Assembly: GCF_017979475.1 (NCBI RefSeq)
Contig: NZ_JAERIT010000006.1
Span: forward strand, 22,839 to 86,838
Length of the DNA: 64,000 bases
Direction: 5' to 3'
Source: Helicobacter pullorum NCTC 12824
Lineage (GTDB): Bacteria > Campylobacterota > Campylobacteria > Campylobacterales > Helicobacteraceae
Positions 1-8,630 of this stretch are shown piece by piece (the stretch's first letter is position 1; each line of letters opens with the position of its first letter). Position numbers and translations under genes: made by a program. The notes under the pieces were generated by a model, which saw only the letters and a program-made list of their open reading frames with translations, ran no database searches and had not been told where the DNA came from.

Positions 1-445
1 CTGCACTAGCAGTATCGCCTTTGAAATTTGGTGGAGTTTCTACAACCTTTAATTCCACCACTTGTGGAACATCAACAGAAATCGCCTTGCCATTGTGGAA
101 TAAAATGCTAACTAGCATAGAATCAATCATCCATTTTGCCACATCGCCCACTTGATCCTCACTCAATCCAATTTGTTCATAAGTCTCATTATCCATAAAT
201 TGAAAAAATTCCCCATCATGATAAAGAAATTGCATTGATTTTTCTTGCAAATTTGGCTCTTCGCATTTATCGCCCGCATGAAAGGTTTTTTCCAAAACTC
301 TCCCATCTAAAAACGATTTTATTTTAACCCTTACAAATGCAGCTCCCTTACCCGGCTTCACATGCTGATACTCTGTGATTCTGTATGGAATCCCCTCTAA
401 CTCAATCTTTAAACCCTTTTTTAAATCACTCATTGAATAAGCCAT
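1..445 (-). CDS. efp: Elongation factor P (partial, 3' end outside window)
   Basis: EF-P relieves ribosome stalling at consecutive prolines. The visible 148 codons start with ATG at 443-445 and read [11 protein letters not shown], followed by the KOW-like N-terminal domain ([15 protein letters not shown], about residues 29-43) and the start of the OB domains ([15 protein letters not shown]). A second in-frame ATG at 431-433 is possible, but Helicobacter EF-P proteins as I remember them begin with a similar short MA.xMS lead. The gene starts 11 bases after the fba stop, so it is probably the third gene of the operon isomerase-fba-efp. The C-terminal third lies beyond base 1. Confidence 0.95.
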   Translation of the reverse strand, partial: MAYSMSDLKKGLKIELEGIPYRITEYQHVKPGKGAAFVRVKIKSFLDGRVLEKTFHAGDKCEEPNLQEKSMQFLYHDGEFFQFMDNETYEQIGLSEDQVGDVAKWMIDSMLVSILFHNGKAISVDVPQVVELKVVETPPNFKGDTASA

Positions 446-456
446 TTTTTTCCTTT

Positions 457-1380
457 TTAAATTTTATTTGAACTTCCTAAAATATCCATTCTTTCTGCAA
501 TTACTTTTATCATAAAATCTTTTGCTGGTGCAAAAAACTTCCGCAAATCAAATTGAGTTTTATCCTCATTTGCTACACGCCTTACTTCTGACATAAATGC
601 GATTCTCAAATCAGTGTCTGTATTGATTTTATTAATTCCGCCTTTAATTGCTTCTTGCAAAAACTCAAAAGGGACTCCTTTGCTTCCTTTTAAATCCCCT
701 CCACTTTCCAAAAATGCCTCTCTCACATTTTGAGGAATCGCACTTGCACCATGCAACACAAGCGGAATCTTTGTGCGTTTTTTGACTTCTATTAATCGTT
801 CAAAATCAAGCTTTGGCTCTCCTTTAAACTTAAAAGCACCATGACTTGTCCCAATTGCTGGAGCTAAAAAATCTACTCCAGATTCCTTAACAAACTCTTC
901 TGCTTCTTGTGGATTTACCAAACAAGCATCTTTTTCATCTACAGAAATATTATCTTCAATCCCCATTAATCTTCCAAGTTCAGCCTCAACGCTTACCCCT
1001 GCAATATGAGCTACTTCAACTACCCTTTTTGTTTCTGCTAAATTTTCTTCAAAAGGATGATGACTAGCATCAATCATAACCGAAGTAAAACCTGCTCTAA
1101 TAGCCTTAATACAAGATTCAAAACTCGTCCCATGATCCAAATGCAAAGCCACAGGAATATGCGGATATCTTTGTGCTAGGATTCTCACCATCCCAACAGC
1201 CATATCAATCCCCATATACTTGATAGCACCTTCACTTGCTTGCACAATGATTGGAGAATTTTTGAGATTTGCCGCTTCAAAAATGGCACTTAGCATTTCA
1301 TAATTGACAAAATTAAAAGCCCCAACTCCATAATTTTCTTTATTTGCCTTATCTAAAATCGCATTTCCACAAACTAGCAT
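457..1380 (-). CDS. fba: Fructose-bisphosphate aldolase, class II
   Basis: This zinc aldolase interconverts fructose-1,6-bisphosphate with dihydroxyacetone phosphate and glyceraldehyde-3-phosphate; in these bacteria it serves mainly gluconeogenesis. The 307-residue length is the normal size for the Helicobacter enzyme. The active-site motif HLDHG is at residues 80-84 (catalytic Asp82, zinc ligand His83). Further metal-ligand regions are GTSHGAFKF near 180 and VLHGAS near 210. It lies 9 bases downstream of the PpiC-type isomerase and 11 bases upstream of efp, which suggests one transcript. Start ATG is the first codon of the frame. Confidence 0.96.
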   Translation of the reverse strand: MLVCGNAILDKANKENYGVGAFNFVNYEMLSAIFEAANLKNSPIIVQASEGAIKYMGIDMAVGMVRILAQRYPHIPVALHLDHGTSFESCIKAIRAGFTSVMIDASHHPFEENLAETKRVVEVAHIAGVSVEAELGRLMGIEDNISVDEKDACLVNPQEAEEFVKESGVDFLAPAIGTSHGAFKFKGEPKLDFERLIEVKKRTKIPLVLHGASAIPQNVREAFLESGGDLKGSKGVPFEFLQEAIKGGINKINTDTDLRIAFMSEVRRVANEDKTQFDLRKFFAPAKDFMIKVIAERMDILGSSNKI

Positions 1381-1389
1381 TACTACCCT

Positions 1390-2208
1390 TTATTTAGCAG
1401 TAATTTCTACTTTTGCTTTCTTACGCAACTCTTGACCTTCTTTTTTTACATTTTCTTGGAATTTCATCAAACGCAAATTTTGTTCAATTTGCCCTTTTAC
1501 ATCTTTGAGTGCTAAAGTTGTAGTAGGTTTTTTATCCTCTACATAAATAACATGATAACCAAATTGAGTTTTAACCGGAGTTTGTGTATATTGTCCTTTA
1601 TTAAGCTTAAATGCTGCATCAGCAAATTCTGGGACAACTTGTCCTCTAGCAATCCAACCAACATCACCGCCATTTTGAGCGCTTCCATCTTTTGATTTTG
1701 ATTTTGCAAGTTCTTCAAATTTGGCAAGTGAATTTTTACCTGCTCTTTTAACATCTGAAATGATATTTTTTGCTTCTGTTTCACTATTTACCAAAATATG
1801 TCGCACCTTCGCAACTTCTGGTTGAACAAATTTTGTTTTATTGTCATTATAAAATTTTTCAATTTCAGAATCACTTACTCTAACTTTTTCCATTTCTTGA
1901 CGCATCCAAACTTCTAAAGCCAAATCATCTTTTACGCTTTCAAGTGCATTTTTGAAATCTTTTGTTTTCTCCACTCCATCTTTTTTAGCTTGCTCGATAA
2001 GCAATTTTCTCTCAATAGCTTGATTGATTACTTGACTTTTAGCATCTTGTGGTAATTGTGCAAAAGAAACTCCGGGCATTGCTCTCATAAGTGCTGCGAT
2101 ATCTTTTTCGGTAATTTCATCTCCATTTACCTTTGCAAAAGTCTCTGCAAAACTTACTCCTTGGAATAAAGCAAACGCCAATGCTGAACTTAAAATCATT
2201 TTTTTCAT
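1390..2208 (-). CDS. Periplasmic peptidyl-prolyl cis-trans isomerase (PpiC/SurA type, PEB4-like)
   Basis: The protein begins with a signal peptide (about residues 1-21, cleavage near SFAE). A SurA-N-like helical segment (TFAKVNGDEITEKDIAAL) follows, then a parvulin domain from about 133 (VRHILVN) to 222 (FGYHVIYVEDKKP), and a lysine-rich tail. Length 272 matches the Helicobacter and Campylobacter PEB4/HP0175 family. Those proteins are secreted or periplasmic chaperone-isomerases involved in outer-membrane protein folding and adhesion (family knowledge). It is the first gene of the probable isomerase-fba-efp operon. Confidence 0.92.
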   Translation of the reverse strand: MKKMILSSALAFALFQGVSFAETFAKVNGDEITEKDIAALMRAMPGVSFAQLPQDAKSQVINQAIERKLLIEQAKKDGVEKTKDFKNALESVKDDLALEVWMRQEMEKVRVSDSEIEKFYNDNKTKFVQPEVAKVRHILVNSETEAKNIISDVKRAGKNSLAKFEELAKSKSKDGSAQNGGDVGWIARGQVVPEFADAAFKLNKGQYTQTPVKTQFGYHVIYVEDKKPTTTLALKDVKGQIEQNLRLMKFQENVKKEGQELRKKAKVEITAK

Positions 2209-2335
2209 TTTTAAACCTTGTTAAGAAATTTTTTAGAATTTTACCTTGAAATTTTTAAATATTCCATTAACCATTTCAAGTTTTAGATAAAAACAATTAA
2301 AAATATAAACTTTATTTTTAAAATGCAGAAAACAT

Positions 2336-2362
2336 AAGAATACTAGAAATTCTAGTATTCTT
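2336..2362 (-). terminator. Hairpin downstream of nrfA
   Basis: Two 13-base arms (2336-2348 and 2350-2362) are perfect reverse complements around a single base, just after the nrfA stop. On the minus strand the stem is followed by a moderately T-rich run. It probably ends the nrfHA transcript or protects its 3' end. AT-rich arms make it a weaker terminator than the flagellin ones. Confidence 0.6.
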
Positions 2363-2370
2363 TGTTTGAA

Positions 2371-4212
2371 TTAGTAAGAAGAAGTTTTAGAATCAATAAC
2401 CTTATAATTATAAGGCTTATTGTTTTTGTCCATTTCTAAAAGTTCTTTTGGAGCTGGACCATTAATTTCTTCGTGCTTATAATATCTCTCACCTGCTTTG
2501 TGTCCGTTCAAATCCACTTTGTAGCGAATCTCTCCAGGATTTAGCTTTTGGATATCCTCAAAGCCCAAATTAGAAGTTTTGAAGTCCTTAATCCCATTTG
2601 CATTTGCAATTTCTACTAGCTTTGTTTGTCCCATTCTAGCCATTTCAACAGCTTGAAGCAACATTCTGCTTGCCTCTCTTGGATTGTGGAATCCTGTAGA
2701 ATTTTCTGCACCTACAAAGTCACCTCTCATTTGTCCTTTTCTATGCAATTCCAAAGGCTCTTTTAAAACCGCTGAAATTTTGGCATTATCTGGCTTACCA
2801 TCACTTTGATATTCAGGTAATTGTCCTAATTTTTCTCTCAATACCTTAATATCTTCAATCAAGCTCACAGTAGCATATTCTGCACTTCTTAAATCAAAAG
2901 CAACTGATTTTTGAATATCCAAAACTTGTTGTTTTAAATATTCTTCGCTTTGTGTATGGCAAGTTTTACAAGCTGCGTTAATATCTTGCAATGGCGAAGT
3001 AATGTTGTGTTGAGTCATTTTTTTAGCCCCTTTTCTAATATAAGGCATATGACAATCTGCACAACTCACGCCATTAGCTGCATGCACACCACCGCTATAA
3101 AGTTCTGATTCTGGGTGCTGAATCTTTAGCATAGGTGCTTTTGTAAATTTATGCTCCCAATCTTTATCAAATACATTTCTTACTTTTTCATAATGTGCAT
3201 CAAACATTTCAATTCTAAATGGCTCATTTTTCTTCCATTCACTCCATGGGAATACAAGCTCCAACCCATCAACTTCAATTTCTGTTGGTTTATTTCCATC
3301 TCTCCAAACATCAATTTCATCATAAGTTTTTTGTGTGCCATTCCACCATTTTTTACTTGGATCATTAGCAATAGATTCTCCCATTACTTTGACTTTTGTC
3401 CCTGTTGGTTTGAAATAATATTCTACATGGCATTGAGAGCAAACCAAAGTTCTCATTTCTTCTCTTGTAGCTTTTACTCCCGTAACAGAATCTGGCTCAT
3501 AACCTCTACTTACCAAAGCATTAATTGCAGCCTGTCTTGTTAAACGCAATTGCATGTCATTTGGATTGTGGCAATCTGCACAAGTTACACCCATTCTTGT
3601 TCCACCATGGGGACCGCTATGATCAGCCACACCTTCTACTTCAGGCACATTTTTAATCATTGTCCAATATTTTGTAGAGTTAAAAGAAATCCATTTTTCT
3701 TCTGGAGTATCTCCAATCCCTACATTTTTAAGCAACCAAGGACTCCAACCACTATGACAATTCATACAAGCTGTTGGCTGTCCGCCAAATGCACCAAATC
3801 CGTGAGCATTCAAAAAGTCTTTGTTGTTTCTTGCAGTATCCATTTGATCTACTTGAATCCAAAAATGTCCTCTTTCTTCATTAGCATCAATGCTAAAAGG
3901 ATATCCAGCCCAAAGCACGGTAAGCTGTGGATAACGAATCAATTTTGAATAAGCTAAATTTCCTCCAAACTCTGTTACAATTGGTTGCTCTCTCTCAACT
4001 GTGAGATACATATCCAAATAATCTGGAAAATTTTGCCCCCAATGATCAAATGTCGGATTATCATCACTCATTTCTACAAAGCCTTTTGAGCTAATTCCAC
4101 CTGTTCCTTCTGATTGCTTTTTGGTGATATCTGAATTTAACCATAACAATCCCGCAACAACAATCACAGCAATTACCACTAAAATAGGCATTACAAGCGA
4201 TTTTTTTTGCAT
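2371..4212 (-). CDS. nrfA: Ammonia-forming cytochrome c nitrite reductase
   Basis: NrfA is the periplasmic pentaheme enzyme that reduces nitrite to ammonium with six electrons. The 613-residue protein has an N-terminal membrane/signal segment (about residues 7-25) and five heme motifs in order: CMNCH (149-153), CADCH, CSQCH, CADCH and CKTCH. The first is the active-site heme, where most NrfA proteins have CXXCK; here it is CXXCH, as I recall for Campylobacter jejuni NrfA. The length also fits the longer Campylobacter form rather than the roughly 480-510 of enteric and Wolinella enzymes. It follows nrfH by 20 bases. Codons 2-4 contain an A8 run, a possible slippage point. Confidence 0.96.
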   Translation of the reverse strand: MQKKSLVMPILVVIAVIVVAGLLWLNSDITKKQSEGTGGISSKGFVEMSDDNPTFDHWGQNFPDYLDMYLTVEREQPIVTEFGGNLAYSKLIRYPQLTVLWAGYPFSIDANEERGHFWIQVDQMDTARNNKDFLNAHGFGAFGGQPTACMNCHSGWSPWLLKNVGIGDTPEEKWISFNSTKYWTMIKNVPEVEGVADHSGPHGGTRMGVTCADCHNPNDMQLRLTRQAAINALVSRGYEPDSVTGVKATREEMRTLVCSQCHVEYYFKPTGTKVKVMGESIANDPSKKWWNGTQKTYDEIDVWRDGNKPTEIEVDGLELVFPWSEWKKNEPFRIEMFDAHYEKVRNVFDKDWEHKFTKAPMLKIQHPESELYSGGVHAANGVSCADCHMPYIRKGAKKMTQHNITSPLQDINAACKTCHTQSEEYLKQQVLDIQKSVAFDLRSAEYATVSLIEDIKVLREKLGQLPEYQSDGKPDNAKISAVLKEPLELHRKGQMRGDFVGAENSTGFHNPREASRMLLQAVEMARMGQTKLVEIANANGIKDFKTSNLGFEDIQKLNPGEIRYKVDLNGHKAGERYYKHEEINGPAPKELLEMDKNNKPYNYKVIDSKTSSY

Positions 4213-4232
4213 TTTAACCTCCTAAAAATAAA

Positions 4233-4742
4233 TTAAAAACCTCTTTTATGTCCCACACCAGTATGGCATGATACACAACTAAGTGAGCCATTTCCATGTG
4301 GATTTGTCGTCGGATTTACAACATTGCTTACCATTTCGCTATGACAACGCACACAATTATCTTGAATCATATTTTTAGATTTTTGTGTTGCAGTTAAATT
4401 TGTCGGTAAGACATCTAGCTTAAAGGTAAAAGCATAAGCATGTCCTATCCCACTTTCTGCTTTTGCAACCCACTTCTCCACAAAACTATGTGGCAAATGG
4501 CAATCATTACAAGTTGCGCGTGGCTTACCTGCAATTTTCTGTGAATGCGAACCTCTTGACCAATCATTATAAACATCATTCATAATGTGGCAATTATTAC
4601 AGGCTTCGCTATCATTGCTAAAATAAGACATTCCTTTTGCATTATAAAAAGTATAAAGTCCAATCACAACGATTAAAACACACAAAATCCCAAGCAATCC
4701 TGCCATCAATGAGAGCGGTTTTTTAGGCTCATTACCTTCCAA
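4233..4742 (-). CDS. nrfH: NrfH, membrane quinol dehydrogenase for nitrite reductase
   Basis: NrfH is the NapC/NirT-type tetraheme protein that takes electrons from menaquinol and hands them to NrfA. After a short N-terminus there is one transmembrane helix (about residues 11-31), then four heme motifs CNNCH, CNDCH, CVRCH and CVSCH. Length 169 is typical. The start is a TTG at 4740-4742 preceded by AAGGAG at six bases; no in-frame ATG lies near. nrfH-nrfA is the usual order. Confidence 0.95.
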   Translation of the reverse strand: MEGNEPKKPLSLMAGLLGILCVLIVVIGLYTFYNAKGMSYFSNDSEACNNCHIMNDVYNDWSRGSHSQKIAGKPRATCNDCHLPHSFVEKWVAKAESGIGHAYAFTFKLDVLPTNLTATQKSKNMIQDNCVRCHSEMVSNVVNPTTNPHGNGSLSCVSCHTGVGHKRGF

Positions 4743-4836
4743 TTTGCGCTCCTTAAAAGATTTTTTGAATCTAAAACACTCCTCTTTGGCTTTAAATCCA
4801 ATAGTAAAATTCTAATTGTTTTTTTTGAAATTTTCC

Positions 4837-4850
4837 TTGACTTAAGTCAA
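4837..4850. promoter_or_regulatory. FNR/CRP-type palindrome upstream of nrfHA
   Basis: The perfect 14-base palindrome TTGACTTAAGTCAA lies about 95 bases upstream of the nrfH start. It fits the half-site pattern of Crp/Fnr-family operators (TTGAT-N4-ATCAA). Regulation of nrf by such proteins is known in Wolinella and Campylobacter (Nss-type regulators). The regulator itself is not in this window, so the assignment is inference from pattern and position. Confidence 0.5.
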
Positions 4851-4869
4851 AAAGTAAATCAATGGTAAA

Positions 4870-5502
4870 TCAATTATTTTTAGGAGTGTATTTAAAAGTT
4901 GGCAATCCCAAATGATAACGAATAGCAATAATTCTAGCAATAAACCCCACAAGCAGGGCAAAAATCACTATAAAATTCTCATCTAATTTAAAATAGTTTT
5001 GTGCAATAAACTCCAATGCAACATACAAACTTCCAACCAACAAAGCAATGCTTGCATAAAGTTCTTTTTGAAACACCAAAGGGATTCTTGCACAAAAAAT
5101 ATCTCTCAAAATTCCCCCAAAAACTCCTGTAATCACAGCTCCAGCGACTGCCATTGCTCCACTTGGGTGAAAGTCCATACCAATCCTTGCACCAATCACA
5201 CTAAAAACCGCTAAGCCAAGTGCATCTAAAATCAAAAATGCCTTTTCAAACCTTTCTACAAAATAAGGTATCCTTGTCGTAATCAAAGCAGCTATGCAAA
5301 CCATTGCCAAATATTCTGGGTGCGCTACCCAAGTCAAAGGATAATGTCCAAATAAAATATCCCGTATTGAACCTCCTCCAATTGCTGTAACACAAGCGAT
5401 AAAAATCACTCCAAACCAATCCATATTATGCCTACCAGCAGCCAATGCTCCTGTCATTCCCTCTGCAATAATCCCAATAATATACAAAATTGTTAAAAGC
5501 AT
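4870..5502 (-). CDS. TRIC-family (UPF0126/YicG-like) membrane protein
   Basis: A 210-residue membrane protein with about seven hydrophobic segments. It carries the family's repeated glycine-rich signatures: TAIGGGSIRDIL in the first half and ITGVFGGILRDIF in the second, which reflects the internal duplication of bacterial TRIC channels. Bacterial TRIC proteins form trimeric monovalent cation channels; the physiological role is unclear. The start codon overlaps the stop of the upstream HD protein by one base, so the two are probably co-translated. Confidence 0.85.
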   Translation of the reverse strand: MLLTILYIIGIIAEGMTGALAAGRHNMDWFGVIFIACVTAIGGGSIRDILFGHYPLTWVAHPEYLAMVCIAALITTRIPYFVERFEKAFLILDALGLAVFSVIGARIGMDFHPSGAMAVAGAVITGVFGGILRDIFCARIPLVFQKELYASIALLVGSLYVALEFIAQNYFKLDENFIVIFALLVGFIARIIAIRYHLGLPTFKYTPKNN

Positions 5503-6698
5503 TATTTAAAATCCCTAAACAAATAGCCCAAATCTATTCCATTAAGATTTTTTGCATTATACAAATATTCTAAATTCCTTGCACCTTCCTCTAATTCCTT
5601 GCTAGAAATCCCATGACTTATGGAGATTCTTGCTTCCAAAAATGCACTTAAATGGTCACAATATTTCAAAAATTCTCCAAAAATAGCACAATTAGAATCT
5701 TGATTGTATTTTTGCAAAATATCCTCTCCTTTGGGGAGATAAATCACTTCATTTGCCTTTTTGTAACGATTCACAAATTCATTTTGCGTAAAATAAATAA
5801 TATCTTGCTTAATTGCCTCTGGAACTTTTGATAAGATTTTTTCTTTTACCGCTTCTTCTTCAATTTGCTTAATAAACTCATCCAACCCCTCTACACTCCG
5901 CTTAATAGGGGAGATAATATCGCGCGTAAGAATCTCTGGTAAATCATGGAATAATCCACACAAAAAATGATTGATTTGCACTTGCCTACAAAATCCCAAA
6001 TCATAACCCAACAAATAACTACACAATGCCACAATCAAAGTATGCCCCAAAACAGAAGTCGCAGGGATTCTAGGTGTTTGACTCCAGCGTTTTTGGAATC
6101 TCAATTGCCCAAACATCGCAACAAGCTCTCGTATATCCTCGTATAACACGATTTGCTTAATCCCTGCTAGATGATAATGTTCTTCTACTTGCCTATCAAT
6201 AATATTTTTAATATTTTGAACATCATACATTTTAGGATTAAAATGATAAATAATGTCAAATTCCCATTTTGAAGCATAATAATGCGATGCTTTAAGAATC
6301 TCTTTTTCAAGATTCTCAATATTGCCATATAAATATTCCCTCATTTCAGCAAAAAAACTAAACTTCCCCAAATCTTCTTCTAACTCTTTACAAACAAAAT
6401 CTACAAGCTCTTTATTATGCTTATTAGCAAGCTTATGGAATACAGGTGGCTTAATATCTGTCAAAATAATTCTCTCAAAAAACTCATAACAAAACTGCAA
6501 TATCAGCCTCTCCCAATCCACTTTTCTACCATTTTCTATTTCTTCAAAATGTGCCAAAAGATAAGCAATGACAATTTTATGAGCCTGTTTATCTAGCTCA
6601 TAAAACTCCACTGGAGTGGCTTGATCATTCCACCTGCGAATATTTGCAGCTACAAAGATTCTACGCAACAATGCAATATTTAAAGTCGGCTTTCTCAT
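5502..6698 (-). CDS. HD-domain phosphohydrolase (YfbR-like)
   Basis: A 398-residue soluble protein with a metal-dependent HD motif, CGLFHDLPEILTRDI, at about residue 249, the pattern of the HD_3/YfbR group. Related small enzymes act on nucleotides, but this one has a long N-terminal extension, so the substrate is unknown. It begins 249 bases after the flaA stop and overlaps the TRIC gene at its end. It is the left boundary of the flagellin locus. Confidence 0.75.
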   Translation of the reverse strand: MRKPTLNIALLRRIFVAANIRRWNDQATPVEFYELDKQAHKIVIAYLLAHFEEIENGRKVDWERLILQFCYEFFERIILTDIKPPVFHKLANKHNKELVDFVCKELEEDLGKFSFFAEMREYLYGNIENLEKEILKASHYYASKWEFDIIYHFNPKMYDVQNIKNIIDRQVEEHYHLAGIKQIVLYEDIRELVAMFGQLRFQKRWSQTPRIPATSVLGHTLIVALCSYLLGYDLGFCRQVQINHFLCGLFHDLPEILTRDIISPIKRSVEGLDEFIKQIEEEAVKEKILSKVPEAIKQDIIYFTQNEFVNRYKKANEVIYLPKGEDILQKYNQDSNCAIFGEFLKYCDHLSAFLEARISISHGISSKELEEGARNLEYLYNAKNLNGIDLGYLFRDFK

Positions 6699-6909
6699 TT
6701 TATCCCCTCTTGAAATAATCTCTATTTTGGTAAATTAAAAATATCAAATACAATAAAGTTACAATGCTAACAATAATCTTTTCATAAAATTCCAAAAGAA
6801 ACTCCAAAAAACCAAATAATTGTATTATTATAATATTTAAAAGATTTTAATGCAAAAGAATGAAGAAGTTTTGTAATAATTAATGCTATAAACAAAATAA
6901 AACTTCCCT

Positions 6910-6925
6910 CTAGCCCTAAGGCTAG
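6910..6925 (-). terminator. Intrinsic terminator of flaA
   Basis: On the minus strand CTAGCC and GGCTAG arms with a four-base loop stand 22 bases after the flaA stop and are followed by a T-rich run. The sequence differs completely from the terminator of the second flagellin copy, so homology between the copies ends at the stop codon. Confidence 0.8.
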
Positions 6926-6947
6926 TGAGAAGCCAAAATATTTGTAA

Positions 6948-8444
6948 CTACTGAAGAAGTCTTAAGATATTTTGTTGCACTGTGTTAGCTTGACTCATTG
7001 CATAGCTTCCAGCTTGTGCAAGAATGTTAAGGTTAGAGTAGTTTGCTGATTCACTAGCGAAATCTACTTCTCTAATTCCTGATTCAGCAGATTTTACATT
7101 CACTTGAGTGATTGTAATATTATTGATAGTAGATTGCATTTGTTGTTGGACAGAACCAAGGTCTGCACGAATAGTATCAAGTTGTTTGATTGCAGATTCT
7201 GCAATATCCATTACAAGCATTGCACCTTTAAGAGTTGTAACACCTGCTCCAAGAGTTCCACCAAAGTCTAATTCAGCATTTGCAGAGTTGATTCCAGCAT
7301 TTGCACCAATAGCAGATTTAATATCCGCACTTAATTCACCTTTGATTTGTCTGAGAGTAGTAGTAGTTTGAGCTGCTGCTGAACCAATTGAAGTTGTAAC
7401 ATCATCTAGCCCTGTTCCACTTACTTTAATATCCCCAGCACCAAGTTTAGTTAATGTAAGAGAACCAACTGTTGTCCCTGCTTGCACTGCAGTAGCAGCA
7501 CTTAAACCTTCACCGGTAATATTAATTGCTCTACCATCAGTAGAAGTAAGTTGCAATGAACCATCTCTTGCAATAGAAGCTTCAACCCCTGTAGTATCTT
7601 TGTAAGCATTGATTGCTTGAACCAATCTATTATCTTTGTCGTTTGCTTGAATGCCTGTAATATTACCAATACTTACACCATTGATTGTTAAGCTTGTAAC
7701 ATCACCACCGGTAATAGCTGATGCACCACCAGCAATAACTGTATAATCTGCACGCACACCACCTAAATTATCAGAATTTTTATTGATCGCTTCTGCGACT
7801 GCACCAAGACCTGTTCCAGCTGAAGTAGAGATAACAACACTCTCGATACTTACATCTTGTCCGCCATTAGTTGCTATGAAGTTTAATGCTACATCACCTG
7901 TTGCGGTAAATTTCATTGTCTCACTTCTAACATGTCCGATTTTATCAGAGCTTGTTGCACCAATACTTGCACGGATTGTTTGGTTAGAATATGCACCTAC
8001 TTGGAATTCTTTATTAATAAAACTACCTGCAAGTAGATTCAAACCATTATAAGAAGTTGTTTGAGCAATATTATCTAATGATTCTATAAGTCTGTTAATA
8101 TCTGCTTGTATCGCTGTTCTTGTAGTTGTAGTTTGACCATCTTGAGCAGCTTGTGTCGCTTTTGTCTTAATAGTATCAAGGATTTTTACTTGCTCATCCA
8201 TTGCTTTATCGGCAATTTGGATAATTCCCATACCGTCATTTGTGTTACGAATTGCTTGACCCAACGCATTTGCTTGAGAACGCAAACTATCAGCAATCGC
8301 CATACCTGAAGCGTCATCTTTAGCAGAGTTGATTCTCAAACCTGAACTTAGTTTTTGCAAAGAACTAGAAAGACTAGTTTGTGTGAAAGTACTTTGAGCT
8401 GTTGCATTTAATGCATTAACATTCGTATTGACTTGAAAAGCCAT
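6948..8444 (-). CDS. flaA: Major flagellin
   Basis: Flagellin subunit of the filament, 498 residues. The N-terminal D0/D1 region ([14 protein letters not shown], then [20 protein letters not shown]) and the C-terminal D1/D0 region ([19 protein letters not shown] to the end LRLLQ) are classical. The central part (about 170-400) is the surface-exposed variable region and is rich in Ala, Thr and Gly. Codons 121-498 are repeated in inverted orientation at 9925-11073, with clear differences only in the centre. A sigma-28-type promoter lies about 120 bases upstream. The only flagellin N-terminus in the window is here. FlaA rather than FlaB is inferred from the promoter type. Confidence 0.95.
   Translation of the reverse strand: MAFQVNTNVNALNATAQSTFTQTSLSSSLQKLSSGLRINSAKDDASGMAIADSLRSQANALGQAIRNTNDGMGIIQIADKAMDEQVKILDTIKTKATQAAQDGQTTTTRTAIQADINRLIESLDNIAQTTSYNGLNLLAGSFINKEFQVGAYSNQTIRASIGATSSDKIGHVRSETMKFTATGDVALNFIATNGGQDVSIESVVISTSAGTGLGAVAEAINKNSDNLGGVRADYTVIAGGASAITGGDVTSLTINGVSIGNITGIQANDKDNRLVQAINAYKDTTGVEASIARDGSLQLTSTDGRAINITGEGLSAATAVQAGTTVGSLTLTKLGAGDIKVSGTGLDDVTTSIGSAAAQTTTTLRQIKGELSADIKSAIGANAGINSANAELDFGGTLGAGVTTLKGAMLVMDIAESAIKQLDTIRADLGSVQQQMQSTINNITITQVNVKSAESGIREVDFASESANYSNLNILAQAGSYAMSQANTVQQNILRLLQ
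6951..8085 (-). repeat. Left arm of the long flagellin inverted repeat
   Basis: This stretch (flaA from codon 120 to the stop) is the inverted counterpart of 9924-11073. Homology begins abruptly at 8085/9924 (AGAATCATTAG in reading direction) and ends at the stop codon. Long runs are base-identical, and differences cluster between about 7370 and 7760. The right arm is 12 bases longer through small in-frame indels. Confidence 0.9.
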
Positions 8445-8563
8445 TTTAAACTCCTTTTATATTGCCTCGCCTTCCTTGGCTTAGCTTGTAATTTAACCCT
8501 TCAACAAAAAAGCTTTTGCAAGAACAACTCTTGCTAACCAACTTCCTTGTTTGGTTATGTGAT

Positions 8564-8591
8564 TATATCGGATATTTTTTTAAAAACTTTA
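8564..8591 (-). promoter_or_regulatory. Sigma-28 (FliA) promoter of flaA
   Basis: On the minus strand TAAAGTTTTTA (8581-8591) and CCGATATA (8564-8571) are separated by nine bases and match the Helicobacter/Campylobacter FliA pattern (TAAAGTTT, GCCGATAA). The leader to the flaA ATG is about 115 bases. The -35 part lies within 50 bases of the recombinase stop, so promoter and recombinase would move together on inversion. The truncated copy has no such promoter. Confidence 0.8.
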
Positions 8592-8630
8592 ATAAAATTT
8601 GGATATTTTTATCAAAAATTGACAATCATT

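Noticed and set aside
4819..4826. T-run before nrfH as a phase-variation tract
   Set aside because: Short A/T runs of eight to nine are common at this base composition and this one is intergenic with no evident switch effect.
7108..8309. Plus-strand frames opposite flaA (and their twins opposite the silent copy)
   Set aside because: Antisense shadows of repetitive flagellin codons, duplicated only because the flagellin body is duplicated.
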